Numbered from the stretch's first letter, positions 28,901-38,221 are shown. The stretch is 64,000 nt of DNA from Sphaerisporangium rhizosphaerae (GCF_042665155.1 NZ_JBHTCG010000006.1:248001-312000); one strand, 5' to 3'. Numbers and translations are program-made. The notes: generated from the letters alone by a model not told the origin.

Positions 28901-29845
28901 ATGGCGCTGACGATCGGCGTTGACGTCGGTGGCACGAAGATCGCCGCCGGGGTCGTGGACGAGGACGGCCACATCGTGGAGAACCTCCTGCGACCCACCC
29001 CCGCCGACGACCCCGACAAGGTGGCCGAGACGATCGCCGAGGCCGTCCTCGAGCTCGCCGGCCGCCACGACGTCGAGGCCGTGGGGCTGGGAGCGGCGGG
29101 GTTCGTCGACGAGACCAGGTCGATCGTCCGGTTCGCCCCTAATCTCGCCTGGCGCGAGGAGCCCTTGCAGAAGGCCGTCGCCGAGCGGGTGAGCCTCCCC
29201 GTCGTGGTGGAGAACGACGCCAACGCGATGGCCTGGGGCGAATACCGCTTCGGGGCCGGGCGCGGCGAGAGCCACGTGGTGTGCGTGACCGTCGGCACCG
29301 GCATCGGCGGCGGCCTGGTCTTCGGCGGCGCCCTGTACCGCGGCCGGTGGGGCATGGGCGCCGAGATGGGCCACATGCAGGTCGTCCCCGAGGGGCGGCT
29401 GTGCGGCTGTGGCAACCTCGGCTGCTGGGAGCAGTACGCCAGCGGCAACGCCCTGGTGCACGAGGCCCGGCTGCTCGCCGAGGCCGAGCCCGGGCGCGCC
29501 CGGCGGCTGCTCGAGCTGGCCGGCGGGTCGGTGGACGGCATCGAGGGCACGCACATCACCCAGGCCGCCAGGGACGGCGACGACGCGGCGCTCACGGCGT
29601 TCTCGACGATGGCCGAGTGGCTCGGCCAGGGCATGGCCGACCTCGCCGCCGTCCTCGACCCGGGCCGGTTCATCCTGGGCGGCGGCGTCTCCCGCGCCGC
29701 CGACCTGTGGATCGACCACGCCCGCGCGGCGTTCCGGCGCGCGCTCACCGGGCGCGAGCACCGCCCGCACGCCGACATCCGCCCCGCCGAGCTCGGGCCC
29801 TCCGCCGGCCTGGTCGGCGCCGCCGACCTCGCCCGCCACCCCTGA
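28901..29845 (+). CDS. glkA: ROK-family glucokinase
   Basis: A 314-residue sugar kinase. The N-terminal phosphate loop is IGVDVGGTKIAAG, the catalytic Asp lies in VENDANAMAWGEYRFGAG, a second phosphate motif is GTGIGGGLV, and the ROK zinc motif is CGCGNLGCWEQYASG with a preceding GHMQV. This matches Streptomyces GlkA, which phosphorylates glucose with ATP and mediates carbon catabolite repression. GAAGGGA lies 8 nt before the ATG. It is probably the last gene of the SRPBCC-ArsA-DUF5304-glk run, given the 16-bp gap and a terminator after the stop. Confidence 0.92.
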   Translation: MALTIGVDVGGTKIAAGVVDEDGHIVENLLRPTPADDPDKVAETIAEAVLELAGRHDVEAVGLGAAGFVDETRSIVRFAPNLAWREEPLQKAVAERVSLPVVVENDANAMAWGEYRFGAGRGESHVVCVTVGTGIGGGLVFGGALYRGRWGMGAEMGHMQVVPEGRLCGCGNLGCWEQYASGNALVHEARLLAEAEPGRARRLLELAGGSVDGIEGTHITQAARDGDDAALTAFSTMAEWLGQGMADLAAVLDPGRFILGGGVSRAADLWIDHARAAFRRALTGREHRPHADIRPAELGPSAGLVGAADLARHP

Positions 29846-29851
29846 CCACGC

Positions 29852-29880
29852 CACCCGGCCGCCTCCCGCGCGGCCGGGTG
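29852..29880 (+). terminator. Terminator after glucokinase
   Basis: CACCCGGCCGC (29852-29862), 7-nt loop, GCGGCCGGGTG (29870-29880): a perfect 11-bp stem without T run. Confidence 0.7.
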
Positions 29881-29932
29881 CCATCCCCGCCCGCCCGGTC
29901 CGTCAGACCCGTTCCGGAGGCGTCCGCGCTCC

Positions 29933-30652
29933 ATGGTGATCCGCGTCGGCACCTACAACGTGCGTTCCATGTACGACGACAACGCCGCTCTGGCGAGGGT
30001 CGTCAGGGCCATGGCGCCCGACGTCCTGTGCGTCCAGGAGGCCCCCCGCCTGCTGCGATGGCGCCGCAGGCGGGCGTGGCTGGCCCGCGCCGCAGGCCTG
30101 CGCATCGTCACCGGGCGGCGCTGGGGCGGCGTGGCCGTGATGGCCGGCCCCGGCACGCGGGCCGTCCACGCCGAGAGCCACCTGCTGCGGCCGTTCGCCG
30201 GGCTCGAACGGCGCGGGGTCGCCATCGCGGTGGTCGAGCGCGACGGCGTGGCGCTCACCGTCGCCTCGGTCCACCTGGACCTGCGCGCCGCCGCCCGGCT
30301 GTGCCACGCGGTGGAGATCATGGGCCTGGCCCAGGACGTCTCCCGCCGCTTCGGCGCGCCGCTGGTGCTCGCCGGCGACGTCAACGAGCAGCCCGGGGGG
30401 CCCACCTGGGACTACCTGACCCGCACGCTGGCCGACTGCTACCCCTTGGCGCCCCGGGGCGATGGTCTGACCTTCACCGCCCGGCGGCCGGGCAAGCGCC
30501 TGGACGCCGTGCTGGCCGCGCCCGGCGTCGCCGTGCGCTCGTGCGGGGGAGTGGACGCCGCCGCCGCCGACCTGCGGGCGGCCACCGACCACCTGCCCGT
30601 CCTGGCCGAGCTCCTCGCGGCCCCGCCCGGCGGCGAACGCCTGGCGGGATGA
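29933..30652 (+). CDS. Endonuclease/exonuclease/phosphatase-family hydrolase
   Basis: A 239-residue EEP-fold protein. Visible motifs are GTYNVR (Asn ligand) at the N-terminus, LCVQEA (Glu metal ligand) near residue 35, SVHLDLR near 105, AGDVNEQPGG near 145 and a C-terminal TDHLPV (catalytic Asp-His). The family includes nucleases, phosphodiesterases and sphingomyelinases; this short version has no signal peptide. GGAGG precedes the ATG by 12 nt. The product ends in a stretch repeated in the DNA downstream of the stop. The substrate is not evident. Confidence 0.84.
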   Translation: MVIRVGTYNVRSMYDDNAALARVVRAMAPDVLCVQEAPRLLRWRRRRAWLARAAGLRIVTGRRWGGVAVMAGPGTRAVHAESHLLRPFAGLERRGVAIAVVERDGVALTVASVHLDLRAAARLCHAVEIMGLAQDVSRRFGAPLVLAGDVNEQPGGPTWDYLTRTLADCYPLAPRGDGLTFTARRPGKRLDAVLAAPGVAVRSCGGVDAAAADLRAATDHLPVLAELLAAPPGGERLAG

Positions 30653-30741
30653 CCGCGCGCCACCCCGGCCCGGCGGCGAACGCCGGATGACCGCGCGTCA
30701 CCCGGCCCGATGGCGAACGCCGGGGATGACCGCGCCGCCGT
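30626..30741. repeat. ~40-bp tandem repeat, three units, over the EEP-hydrolase stop codon
   Basis: Units begin at 30626, 30669 and 30706 with CCCGGCGGCGAACGCC or a close variant, followed by GGATGACCGCGCG. The first contains the stop (30650-30652). Confidence 0.85.
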
Positions 30742-30807
30742 GGCCCGTGGGCGAGGGCAGCGGGGGCCTGGCGGTGTGATCGCGTCGACGGGCGGACTGT
30801 GTTCAGG

Positions 30808-30821
30808 TGACCGTTTGGTCA
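30808..30821. promoter_or_regulatory. Short inverted repeat upstream of the propeller gene
   Basis: TGACC-N4-GGTCA centred about 58 bp before the start at 30873. It may be an operator; evidence is the symmetry alone. Confidence 0.3.
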
Positions 30822-30872
30822 ACACTCGGGTAGCTTCCGCGCGCGGGATGGCGGGAGACGTACGATTTGGTC

Positions 30873-32066
30873 ATGTCCCGCCGCCTGCCGAGGCGTGCGT
30901 TGCCGTTGTGCGTGCTGCTGACCGGAGTGCTGACCGGTGCGCTCGTCCGCACCATGCCCGCGGCCCACGCGCACGCCGAACCGCCCCGCCCGCGTGCCGC
31001 CGAGCGCGGGCCGGTCGGCATGTTCCAGGAGTCGGCCACCGCGCGGCTCCAGAGCGACGGCTCGCTGTCCGACGTGGCAGGGCTGTCCAAGACCGACATC
31101 TGGGCCGTCGGCCAGGAGGACGTCTGGGAGGCCTGGCAGAACCGCGGCGTCATCACCCACTGGGACGGCGCCGCCTGGACCGAGGTGGGCATCCGCAACG
31201 ACGCCTCCAGCGCCGGTCACCTGAGGTCGGTGGCCGCGGCCACGCCGCGCGAGATCTGGGCGGTCGGCGAGGGCCACGACGGCCTGCCCTACGTGGTGCG
31301 GGGCGACGGCTCGGTGTTCGACCGCGTGAGCGTGCCGCAGCTCGGCACGGGCGACTGGCTCGGCGGGGTGGACGCCGTCCCGGGCCGCATGGTCGCCGTG
31401 GGCGGACGCGGCGGCCAGCCGCTGATCGCCACCTCCACGGCCAAGGGCTGGACCACCGTCAAGGGCAAGAGCAAGGGCATGCTGTACGGGGTCGCGCTGA
31501 CCCGCAAGGGCGACGGCTGGGCCGTCGGCGACGGCGGGTCCCAGCCGCTGGTCATGCGGCTGTCGGACGGCGCGTGGAAGAGCGTCCCCACGCCCTCGAT
31601 CGCCGGCGGCTACCTGCGCGACGTCTCCATGCAAGGGCCGAAGAAGGCCGTCGCCGTGGGCGGGGTCTACCACGACGGCGGCAAGATCTCCCCGCTGATC
31701 CTCGAGTGGAACGGCAAGCGCTGGCGGCGGGCCGAGGCGCCCGACCGCTACGCCGAGCTCTACGGCGTCACCGGCGACGGCAAGGGCCACTTCTGGGTGT
31801 CGGGGTTCGACCCCGCGCACCCGGGCGAGGCCTATCTGCTGCGCGGCGGGTCCGGCTGGCGGGTCGTCCGCGGGGAGGAGTCCGCCCGGCCGCGCACGAT
31901 GCGCCTGCAGGCGGTCACCCACGTCGGCGACCTCACCATGGCCGTCGGGCACGTCGTGGACGCGGCCGACCGCTACACCGACGTGATCGAGCGCTTCCAG
32001 CCCGCGGAGGCCAAGAGCGACGCCGCCGCGCCGGTCCGCACCACCGGTGCTCCCACGGCGCGGTGA
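30873..32066 (+). CDS. Secreted beta-propeller-like protein
   Basis: A 397-residue exported protein. A signal peptide (RRLPRRALPLCVLLTGVLTG, then AAHAHA) precedes a region of repeated blades with the pattern W.VG...G.P...R.DG, for instance IWAVGEGHDG, GWAVGDGGSQ and MAVGHVVD, spaced by 45-60 residues, consistent with a six- or seven-bladed propeller. No catalytic motif is recognised; ligand or protein binding at the cell surface is an inference. The ATG at 30873 follows TACGAT (30861-30866) by 6 nt, so expression is probably leaderless. Confidence 0.72.
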   Translation: MSRRLPRRALPLCVLLTGVLTGALVRTMPAAHAHAEPPRPRAAERGPVGMFQESATARLQSDGSLSDVAGLSKTDIWAVGQEDVWEAWQNRGVITHWDGAAWTEVGIRNDASSAGHLRSVAAATPREIWAVGEGHDGLPYVVRGDGSVFDRVSVPQLGTGDWLGGVDAVPGRMVAVGGRGGQPLIATSTAKGWTTVKGKSKGMLYGVALTRKGDGWAVGDGGSQPLVMRLSDGAWKSVPTPSIAGGYLRDVSMQGPKKAVAVGGVYHDGGKISPLILEWNGKRWRRAEAPDRYAELYGVTGDGKGHFWVSGFDPAHPGEAYLLRGGSGWRVVRGEESARPRTMRLQAVTHVGDLTMAVGHVVDAADRYTDVIERFQPAEAKSDAAAPVRTTGAPTAR

Positions 32067-32100
32067 CCGGCGCCGCGCGGCACCACCCGGCAGGGGCCGC

Positions 32101-32553
32101 TCAGATGACCGCGCCGTCGTCCCAGCCGGAGTCGGGCGGTGAGCCGTCGCCCATGCGGACGATCAGCGCGACGAAGCCGCCGATGAACGCCGAGATGGCG
32201 GCGAAGATGATCCACCCCTCCATCGGCCACGACAGGAGCGCGGCCAGCAGGAGATAGGCCGGGCCGCCGAAGAGCGCCAGCCAGGCGATCTTGGTGCCGG
32301 AGTCCATCTTCGGCAGCGGGGGAGGGGGCGGGGGAACGTAATGGTCGCCGTCGTCGTCCTCGGCGACGGCGTCGTCCCGCTCGTCCTCACGGACCTCCGC
32401 GGGGACCTCGGCCTTCACCGCCTGGGGGGCGTCGTCGACGGGGACGTTCTCACGATCCGGCCACGGCTGCGCGCCCGAGGTCGGTTCGGCGGTCTCGTTG
32501 AAGGAGGCGACGATCTGACGCCAGACCTCGTCCTCATCGCTCTGTGGCGTCAC
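32101..32553 (-). CDS. Small membrane protein with acidic, proline-rich N-terminus
   Basis: A 150-residue protein. The first ~80 residues are acidic and end in a run of eight prolines; two hydrophobic helices follow (WLALFGGPAYLLLAALLS and IIFAAISAFIGGFVALIV), then a short acidic tail. The GTG at 32553 gives the only start with a matching N-terminus (TPQSDEDEVWRQIVASFNE). Similar proteins occur next to acyltransferase and esterase genes in actinomycetes. Function unknown. Confidence 0.7.
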   Translation of the reverse strand: MTPQSDEDEVWRQIVASFNETAEPTSGAQPWPDRENVPVDDAPQAVKAEVPAEVREDERDDAVAEDDDGDHYVPPPPPPLPKMDSGTKIAWLALFGGPAYLLLAALLSWPMEGWIIFAAISAFIGGFVALIVRMGDGSPPDSGWDDGAVI

Positions 32554-32703
32554 CGGTCACTTCGATTCGTTCCAATGCTCATGGGCGCGCTCGCTGGATT
32601 GCTCGTGCTGCTGACCGTTGCTCGGTGGGTGGCTCCTGGATCGCATCGCTCGGGGCCGCCGCCACGTCTCGCCGCCTGACGCGGGCCGGGGCAGGGGGCC
32701 GGA

Positions 32704-33465
32704 TCAGTCTCTCTGCAAGGGTACCGACGCGTGGGCCCTGATGAAGTCCAGGCTCCCCTCGAATATCAGAGGCGCATCGTTGTCCAGTGTGGCGACGTGG
32801 TAACTGTCGGCGCATTCGCGCACGGTCAGGTTCGCGCCGAGCACTTTGCGCAACAACTCGACACTGGCCGGCTTCACCACGTGGTCCTCGGGGCTGTGGT
32901 AGACCAGCACCGGCTGGGTGACGCGGCCGAGCTCCGACTGCACCAGCGACCACAGCTTGGGCAGCGTGGCCGCCGCCCTGACCGGCGTGCGGGTGTAGCC
33001 CAGCTCGGTCACCCCCTCGCGTTTGATGTCGTTGGCCACCCCGGCGACCGAGGACACCACCAACTTCAGCACCGGGGCCAGCTTCAGCAGGGGCACGTCG
33101 TTGACGATGGAGGGGTTGACCACCACCACGCCCCGCACCGCCCGGCCGTGGACCTCCGCCAGCCGCAGCGCCATGCACCCGCCCATGGACAGCCCCATGA
33201 CGAACACCTCGGCGCAGCGGCCCCTGAGGTTCTCGAAGGCCCGCTCCAGCTCGGCGTACCAGTCTTCCCAGCGCGTGCGGTTCATCTCCTGCCAGGTCGT
33301 CCCGTGCCCGGGAAGGCGGGGCAGCGAGACGGTCAGGCCGGCCGCCGCCAGGTGCTTCGCCCATGGGCGAAGCGACTGCGGCGTCCCGGTGAAGCCGTGG
33401 CAGAGCAGCACCCCGACCTCGCCACCCTCGTGCTCGTACGGCTCGGAACCGGGCATGAGCGGCAT
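32704..33465 (-). CDS. Alpha/beta-hydrolase, Est30/monoacylglycerol-lipase-like esterase
   Basis: A 253-residue hydrolase. The oxyanion HGFTG is near residue 21, the nucleophile Ser in GLSMGGCMAL near 92, the acid Asp in SPEDHVV near 198 and the His in DSYHVATLDND near 227, the arrangement of carboxylesterase Est30 and bacterial monoglyceride lipases. AGGAGGG lies 9 nt before the ATG at 33465. It diverges from the PlsC-like acyltransferase, suggesting a shared lipid role; the natural ester is unknown. Confidence 0.88.
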   Translation of the reverse strand: MPLMPGSEPYEHEGGEVGVLLCHGFTGTPQSLRPWAKHLAAAGLTVSLPRLPGHGTTWQEMNRTRWEDWYAELERAFENLRGRCAEVFVMGLSMGGCMALRLAEVHGRAVRGVVVVNPSIVNDVPLLKLAPVLKLVVSSVAGVANDIKREGVTELGYTRTPVRAAATLPKLWSLVQSELGRVTQPVLVYHSPEDHVVKPASVELLRKVLGANLTVRECADSYHVATLDNDAPLIFEGSLDFIRAHASVPLQRD

Positions 33466-33654
33466 GATGGTTCCCTCCTGGTGCGGCTCGCCTGATCGTC
33501 GCATGTTCGGGGCCCGCCCGCGAGATCCGCGGGCCAGGGTGTCGCGGACGGCGCACGGCGAGGTGTAGGTGGTGTGCCGTGGGCATGCGAAGATGACGCC
33601 ACGCCTGTGAGACGGGCGTGTCGCGACCGCGTGAGCCGGAGAAGGAGTGCCCGA

Positions 33655-34368
33655 GTGTTCTACTGGGTGGTGAAGGCCATTCTCGCTCCGTTCCTTCATC
33701 TGGTGTTCCGCCCCTGGTCGGAGGGCACCGACCACGTCCCCAAAGAGGGTCCGGTCATCCTCGCGGGCAACCACCTGTCCTTCGCCGACCACTTCTTCGG
33801 CGCCCTCCCGCTGCCTCGCAAGGTCATCTCGCTCGGCAAGGCCGAGTACTTCACCGGGCGCGGCGTGAAGGGGCTGATGAGCCGGGCGTTCTTCACCGGC
33901 GTCGGCACGGTGCCCATCGACCGCTCCGGCGGCAAGGCCAGCGAGGCCGCGCTGCGCACGGGGCTGCGCGTCCTGCGCGAGGGACACATCCTCGGCATCT
34001 ACCCCGAGGGCACCCGCTCGCCGGACGGCCGCCTCTACAAGGGCAAGACCGGCGTGGCCCGCCTGGCGCTGGAGTCGCGCGTGCCGGTGATCCCCTGGGC
34101 GATGGTCAACACCTTCGAGATGATGCCCACCGGCCGGCCGTTCCCCAAGCTCGGCATCCGCCCGGGCGTGCGGTACGGCAAGCCGCTGGACTTCTCCCGC
34201 TACTACGGCATGGAGGAGGACCGCCTGGTCCTGCGCGCCGTCACCGACGAGATCATGTACGCGCTCATGGAGCTGTCGGGCCAGGAGTACGTCGACAAGT
34301 ACGCCGCCAGCGCCAAGGTCGAGATGGCCCGCGCCGCCAGGAAGTCCGGCTCCACCCCGGCCCCCTGA
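33655..34368 (+). CDS. plsC: 1-acylglycerol-3-phosphate acyltransferase (PlsC family)
   Basis: A 237-residue acyltransferase. The catalytic NHLSFADHF (HX4D) is near residue 40, GTVPIDRSGGKA near 85 and the EGTRS glycerophosphate motif near 117, followed by VPVIPWAM. It acylates lysophosphatidate or a related acceptor with acyl-CoA or acyl-ACP at the inner membrane; Rv2182c is the similarly placed mycobacterial gene. The GTG start at 33655 has AAGGAG 7 nt upstream; upstream codons in frame lack a ribosome site. Confidence 0.9.
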   Translation: MFYWVVKAILAPFLHLVFRPWSEGTDHVPKEGPVILAGNHLSFADHFFGALPLPRKVISLGKAEYFTGRGVKGLMSRAFFTGVGTVPIDRSGGKASEAALRTGLRVLREGHILGIYPEGTRSPDGRLYKGKTGVARLALESRVPVIPWAMVNTFEMMPTGRPFPKLGIRPGVRYGKPLDFSRYYGMEEDRLVLRAVTDEIMYALMELSGQEYVDKYAASAKVEMARAARKSGSTPAP

Positions 34369-34423
34369 CGACCCGCCACGCCCGCCGGCCGCTCACCGCG
34401 GCTTCCGGGGCGCCCGGCGGGGG

Positions 34424-36808
34424 TCACGTCTCGCCGGAGCGCCGCTGCCGGGCGGCGGCCACCGCGACCTGGCCGAGGCTGATCCCCCCGTCGTTGGGCG
34501 GCACCCGGCGGTGCGTCAGCACCGTGAACCCGTGGTCCTCCAGCAGGGCGCACGCCCGCTCCAGCAGCAGCACGTTCTGGAACACGCCGCCGGACAGCGC
34601 CACCGCCGTCAGCCCGGTGTCCTCGCGCACCCGCAGGCAGCCGGAGAGGATCAGCCGGGCGACGCCGTTGTGGAACCGCGCGGAGACCACCGGGGCCGCC
34701 ACCCCGGCCAGCACGTCCTCCAGCGCCGCCTCGACCAGGTCGCGGCCCTCCGCCGCGAAGCCGCCTGACGGTTCCGGTACCTCCGCCAGGCCGAGGTCGC
34801 TCGTCGGCGTGGGGGCGTGCGCCGGCGTGGGGGCGCGCGGTGATGCCGGAGCCCGCGCCGGTGCGGGGGCGGGGGCGGGGGCGGTGAGCAGGCGGCAGGG
34901 GTAGGCGCCGCGTTCGCGCGGGTCGGCGAGCTGTTCCAGCTCGACGGCGGCCTGCCCCTCGTAGGTCACCGCATCGCGGCCGGTGACGATCGCCGACACC
35001 GCGTCGAACAGCCGCCCCGCGCTCGAGGTCAGTGGCGCGTTCACCCCGTGCCCCGCCATGGTCACCACGGCGTCCCACAGGGCCGCGTTGCGCGCCCGGA
35101 CGCCGAGCGACCGCGGCGCGCCGCCGCCGAGGTAGGCCGCGGCCATCCGCCAGGGCTGCCGGACCGCCGCGGCGCCCCCGGGCAGCGGCACCGCCGCAAG
35201 ATGGCCGGCCCGCCGGAACCCGGCCAGGCCGGCGACCAGGAACTCCCCGCCCCACAGCGTGCCGTCCGCGCCGTACCCCAGGCCGTCGAAGGCCACCCCG
35301 ATCACCGGCCCCCGCGCGCCGTTGTCGGCCAGGCACGAGGCGATGTGCGCGTGATGGTGCTGCACGCCCACCCGCTCGGCGTCCTCGCGGTCCAGCGCGT
35401 ACTTGGTGGACAGGTACTCCGGGTGCAGGTCGTGCGCCACCACCGCGGGACGGATGCCGAACAGCCGCTCGAAATGGCGCACGCCCTCGACGAACGACCG
35501 CAGGGTCTCGTAGTTCTCCAGGTCGCCGATGTGGTGCGACACGAACGCCCGGCCGCCCTCGGCCAGGCAGAAGGTGTGCTTCAGTTCGGCGCCGCACCCG
35601 AGCACCGGCCGGCGCGGCCCCCGGGCGAGCGGCAGCGGGGAGGGGACGTGGCCGCGCGACCGGCGGAGCGGCAGTTCCCGGCCGCGGAACACCCGCACGA
35701 CCGAGTCGTCCGTGCGCGTGTGGATGGGCCGGTCGTGGGTCAGGAAGGCGTCGGCGATGCCGCGCAGGCGCTCGAACGCCGCCTCGTCGGTGTAGGCGAT
35801 CGGCTCGTCGGACAGGTTGCCGCTGGTCAGCACGATCGGCTCGGGGAAGCGGCGCAGCAGCAGGTGGTGCAGCGGGGAGTAGGGGAGCATCACGCCGAGC
35901 GAGCGGGCGCCCGGGGCGACGGCGGGGGCGATCGCCGCGTCCGGGCGGCGGCCGAGCAGCACGATGGGCCGCTGCCGGCCGGTCAGCAGCCGTTCCTCCT
36001 CCGGGCCGACGTCGCACAGCCGCCGCGCCGCGTCCAGGTCGGCCGCCATGAGCGCGAACGGCCGGTCCTCGCGACGCTTGCGGGCGCGCAGCCCGGCCAC
36101 CGCCGGCCCGTCGCCGGCCCGCACCGCCAGGTGGTACCCGCCGATGCCCTTGACGGCCAGCACCAGCCCGCGCCGCAGCAGGGTCGCGGCCCGGGCGAAG
36201 GGGTCGCCCGGGATCTCGCGGGACGCGGCGTCCACCAGCCGCAGGCGGGGGCCGCACGCCGGGCAGCACACCGGCTGGGCGTGGAAGCGCCGGCTCGCCG
36301 GGTCGTGGTACTCCGCGGCGCACGCCTCGCACATCGGGAAGGACGCCATCGTGGTGCCCGCGCGGTCGTAGGGCGAGGACAGCACGATCGTGAACCGCGG
36401 GCCGCAGGCGGTGCAGTTGACGAACGGGTAGCCGAACCGGCGGTCGGCCGGGTCCGCCAGCTCGCGCAGACAGTCGTCGCAGGTGGCGACATCGGGCGAG
36501 ATCAGGGCGCGGCCCCGTCCGGCGCCGGTGCTGGCGACGATGCCGAACCCCGGCTCGCCGGTGACCGGGATCTCGCGCGAGGTGACCCGCTCGACCACCG
36601 CGAGCGGCGGCGGCCGCTCGCGCACCGCGCGCACAAACGCGGCGACGGCGCCCGAGGCGCCCTCCACCTCGATGAACACGCCGCACTCGTCGTTGCCGAC
36701 CATTCCGCGCAGGCCGAGATCGGTGGCGAGCCGGTGGACGAAGGGGCGGAATCCCACCCCCTGGACGACACCGTCGACACGGACCTCGGCGCGGACACAG
36801 GACCTCAC
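34424..36808 (-). CDS. hypF: Carbamoyltransferase HypF ([NiFe]-hydrogenase maturation)
   Basis: A 794-residue protein with all HypF domains in order: an N-terminal acylphosphatase (VQGVGFRPFVHRLA), two zinc fingers (CDDC..CTAC and CEAC..CPAC), a YrdC-like domain (VKGIGGYHLA, RKRREDRPFALM, LTSGNLSDEPI) and a Kae1-like domain with metal ligands in HHHAHIAS and a C-terminal ALSGGVFQN. HypF makes the carbamoyl group that becomes the CN ligands of the NiFe centre, using carbamoyl phosphate and ATP, and passes it to HypE. A Pro/Ala-rich insert encoded by GC repeats interrupts the Kae1-like part. The GTG start at 36808 is the first that begins the acylphosphatase domain sensibly; no clear Shine-Dalgarno. 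No other hyp or hydrogenase gene is in the window. It follows the oxidoreductase gene by 31 bp. Confidence 0.93.
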   Translation of the reverse strand: MRSCVRAEVRVDGVVQGVGFRPFVHRLATDLGLRGMVGNDECGVFIEVEGASGAVAAFVRAVRERPPPLAVVERVTSREIPVTGEPGFGIVASTGAGRGRALISPDVATCDDCLRELADPADRRFGYPFVNCTACGPRFTIVLSSPYDRAGTTMASFPMCEACAAEYHDPASRRFHAQPVCCPACGPRLRLVDAASREIPGDPFARAATLLRRGLVLAVKGIGGYHLAVRAGDGPAVAGLRARKRREDRPFALMAADLDAARRLCDVGPEEERLLTGRQRPIVLLGRRPDAAIAPAVAPGARSLGVMLPYSPLHHLLLRRFPEPIVLTSGNLSDEPIAYTDEAAFERLRGIADAFLTHDRPIHTRTDDSVVRVFRGRELPLRRSRGHVPSPLPLARGPRRPVLGCGAELKHTFCLAEGGRAFVSHHIGDLENYETLRSFVEGVRHFERLFGIRPAVVAHDLHPEYLSTKYALDREDAERVGVQHHHAHIASCLADNGARGPVIGVAFDGLGYGADGTLWGGEFLVAGLAGFRRAGHLAAVPLPGGAAAVRQPWRMAAAYLGGGAPRSLGVRARNAALWDAVVTMAGHGVNAPLTSSAGRLFDAVSAIVTGRDAVTYEGQAAVELEQLADPRERGAYPCRLLTAPAPAPAPARAPASPRAPTPAHAPTPTSDLGLAEVPEPSGGFAAEGRDLVEAALEDVLAGVAAPVVSARFHNGVARLILSGCLRVREDTGLTAVALSGGVFQNVLLLERACALLEDHGFTVLTHRRVPPNDGGISLGQVAVAAARQRRSGET

Positions 36809-36839
36809 ATGATCAGTCTCGGCCTCGTCACCCGGCTGA

Positions 36840-37838
36840 TCAACGAACCTCGGCGGCCATGTCGGAGGGCGGCGCGGCGGACCGGGCGACGTGCTGGCGT
36901 GCCCGGTCCAGCAGGCGGGCCATGGCGAGGGAGTCATCCAGCGGCATGATCGCGCTTTCGGTGCGGCCCTCGGCGAGCGCGTCGCGGACCTCCCTGATCT
37001 CGCCGGCGTAGCCGTTGTCGGACTCGGCGATGAGGTGCTCCTCGGGCTCGCGGGACGGGCCGTGCAGCAGCATGCGCCGGGTGGCGTAGAACGGCGCCTC
37101 CAGCTCGGCGCGCATCAATGTGCCGGTCACCGTGGCCGCGTTGGACAGCGGGCTGAGCAGCGAGGTGTCCAGCAGCGCCCGCGCCCCGCCGTTCCACGAC
37201 AGCAGCAGCCCCGCCTCCGCGTCGACCCCGCCGGCCGACAGCGAACCGGTGACGTCCATGGCATCGGGCTCGCCCAGCAGCAGCTGCGCCAGCCCCATCG
37301 GGTAGATGCCGAGGTCGAGCAGGGCCCCGCCGCCGAGCGCCGGATCCCACAGCCGGTGCGCCGGGTCGTAGGGCAGCGGGAACCCGAACGACGCGGCCAC
37401 CGAGCGCGGCGTGCCCAGCGCGCCCTCGCCGATCATGCGGTGCAGCCGCTGGACCAGCGGGTTGAACCGCATCCACATGGCCTCCATCAGGAAGACCCCG
37501 GCGTCGCGGGCGAGCTTGACCATGCGCTCGGCCTCGGCGGCGTTCAGCGCCAGCGGCTTCTCGCACAGCACGGCCTTGCCCGCGGCGATGGCCAGCTCGG
37601 CCACCGGCAGGTGGTGCGAGTGCGGCGTCGCCACGTACACGACGTCGACGTCCGGGTCGAGCACCAGCTCGGCGTGCGAGCCGTACGCGCGCGGCGCGCC
37701 CAGTTCGGCGGCGAGCGCGGACGCCCGGCCGAGGTCGCGCGACCCGACGGCGGCGACGCGCATGCCGGGTTCGGCGGCGATCACCTTCCCGACGGTGCGC
37801 GCGATTCCGCCGGTGGCGGCGATACCCCATGACAGCAC
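36840..37838 (-). CDS. Gfo/Idh/MocA-family NAD(P)-dependent oxidoreductase
   Basis: A 332-residue oxidoreductase. The N-terminal Rossmann fold begins WGIAATGGIARTV; the family's EKPLALN lies near residue 93, and the C-terminal domain has DLGIYPMGLAQLLLG with conserved Asp. These enzymes oxidise or reduce sugars, inositols or dihydrodiols; the closest visual match is the trans-1,2-dihydrobenzenediol/glucose-fructose oxidoreductase-like branch. AAGGAGG lies 6 nt upstream of the GTG at 37838. It may share a transcript with hypF, though no functional link is evident. Confidence 0.88.
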   Translation of the reverse strand: MLSWGIAATGGIARTVGKVIAAEPGMRVAAVGSRDLGRASALAAELGAPRAYGSHAELVLDPDVDVVYVATPHSHHLPVAELAIAAGKAVLCEKPLALNAAEAERMVKLARDAGVFLMEAMWMRFNPLVQRLHRMIGEGALGTPRSVAASFGFPLPYDPAHRLWDPALGGGALLDLGIYPMGLAQLLLGEPDAMDVTGSLSAGGVDAEAGLLLSWNGGARALLDTSLLSPLSNAATVTGTLMRAELEAPFYATRRMLLHGPSREPEEHLIAESDNGYAGEIREVRDALAEGRTESAIMPLDDSLAMARLLDRARQHVARSAAPPSDMAAEVR

Positions 37839-38221
37839 GATGTTCCTCCTTGGTGTGATCCGCGCCGCACGCCTCACGGCGTGCCGGCGGTCTGGTGCGG
37901 TGGTCGGTGGTCCTGCGGCGGGCGGGCGGCCCCCGGCGCTCCCGTGGACGATCCGCACTCCTCCAATGGCCGGCGTTCAGCGGAACGTGCCGGCACGGCG
38001 TGCGCCAGGTGTCGTACGTCTATCACACGCGCGAGCTCCGGCGGCCCGCCGCCCGGGGGACGCGGGGGTGCGGCGGCGCTGGGGAAACGGCGGGTTCGCG
38101 CCGCATCCTCCGCTGATCGCGGGGGGTGCGCGGGCGGGGGACGAGGCGGGAAAAGATCGTGATCAACGGGTATGTATCGTGCTTGTGCACACTTTTAGTG
38201 ATCAATGATCGGGGACGGTTC
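37839..38221. other. Divergent intergenic region with inverted repeat before the exporter
   Basis: No gene is supported. The right part holds GATCGTGATCA (38155-38165) and TGATCAATGATC (38199-38210), arms of an imperfect inverted repeat flanking an AT-rich patch where the exporter promoter must lie: a candidate operator. The left part is GC-rich and featureless apart from the start region of the oxidoreductase. Confidence 0.55.
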
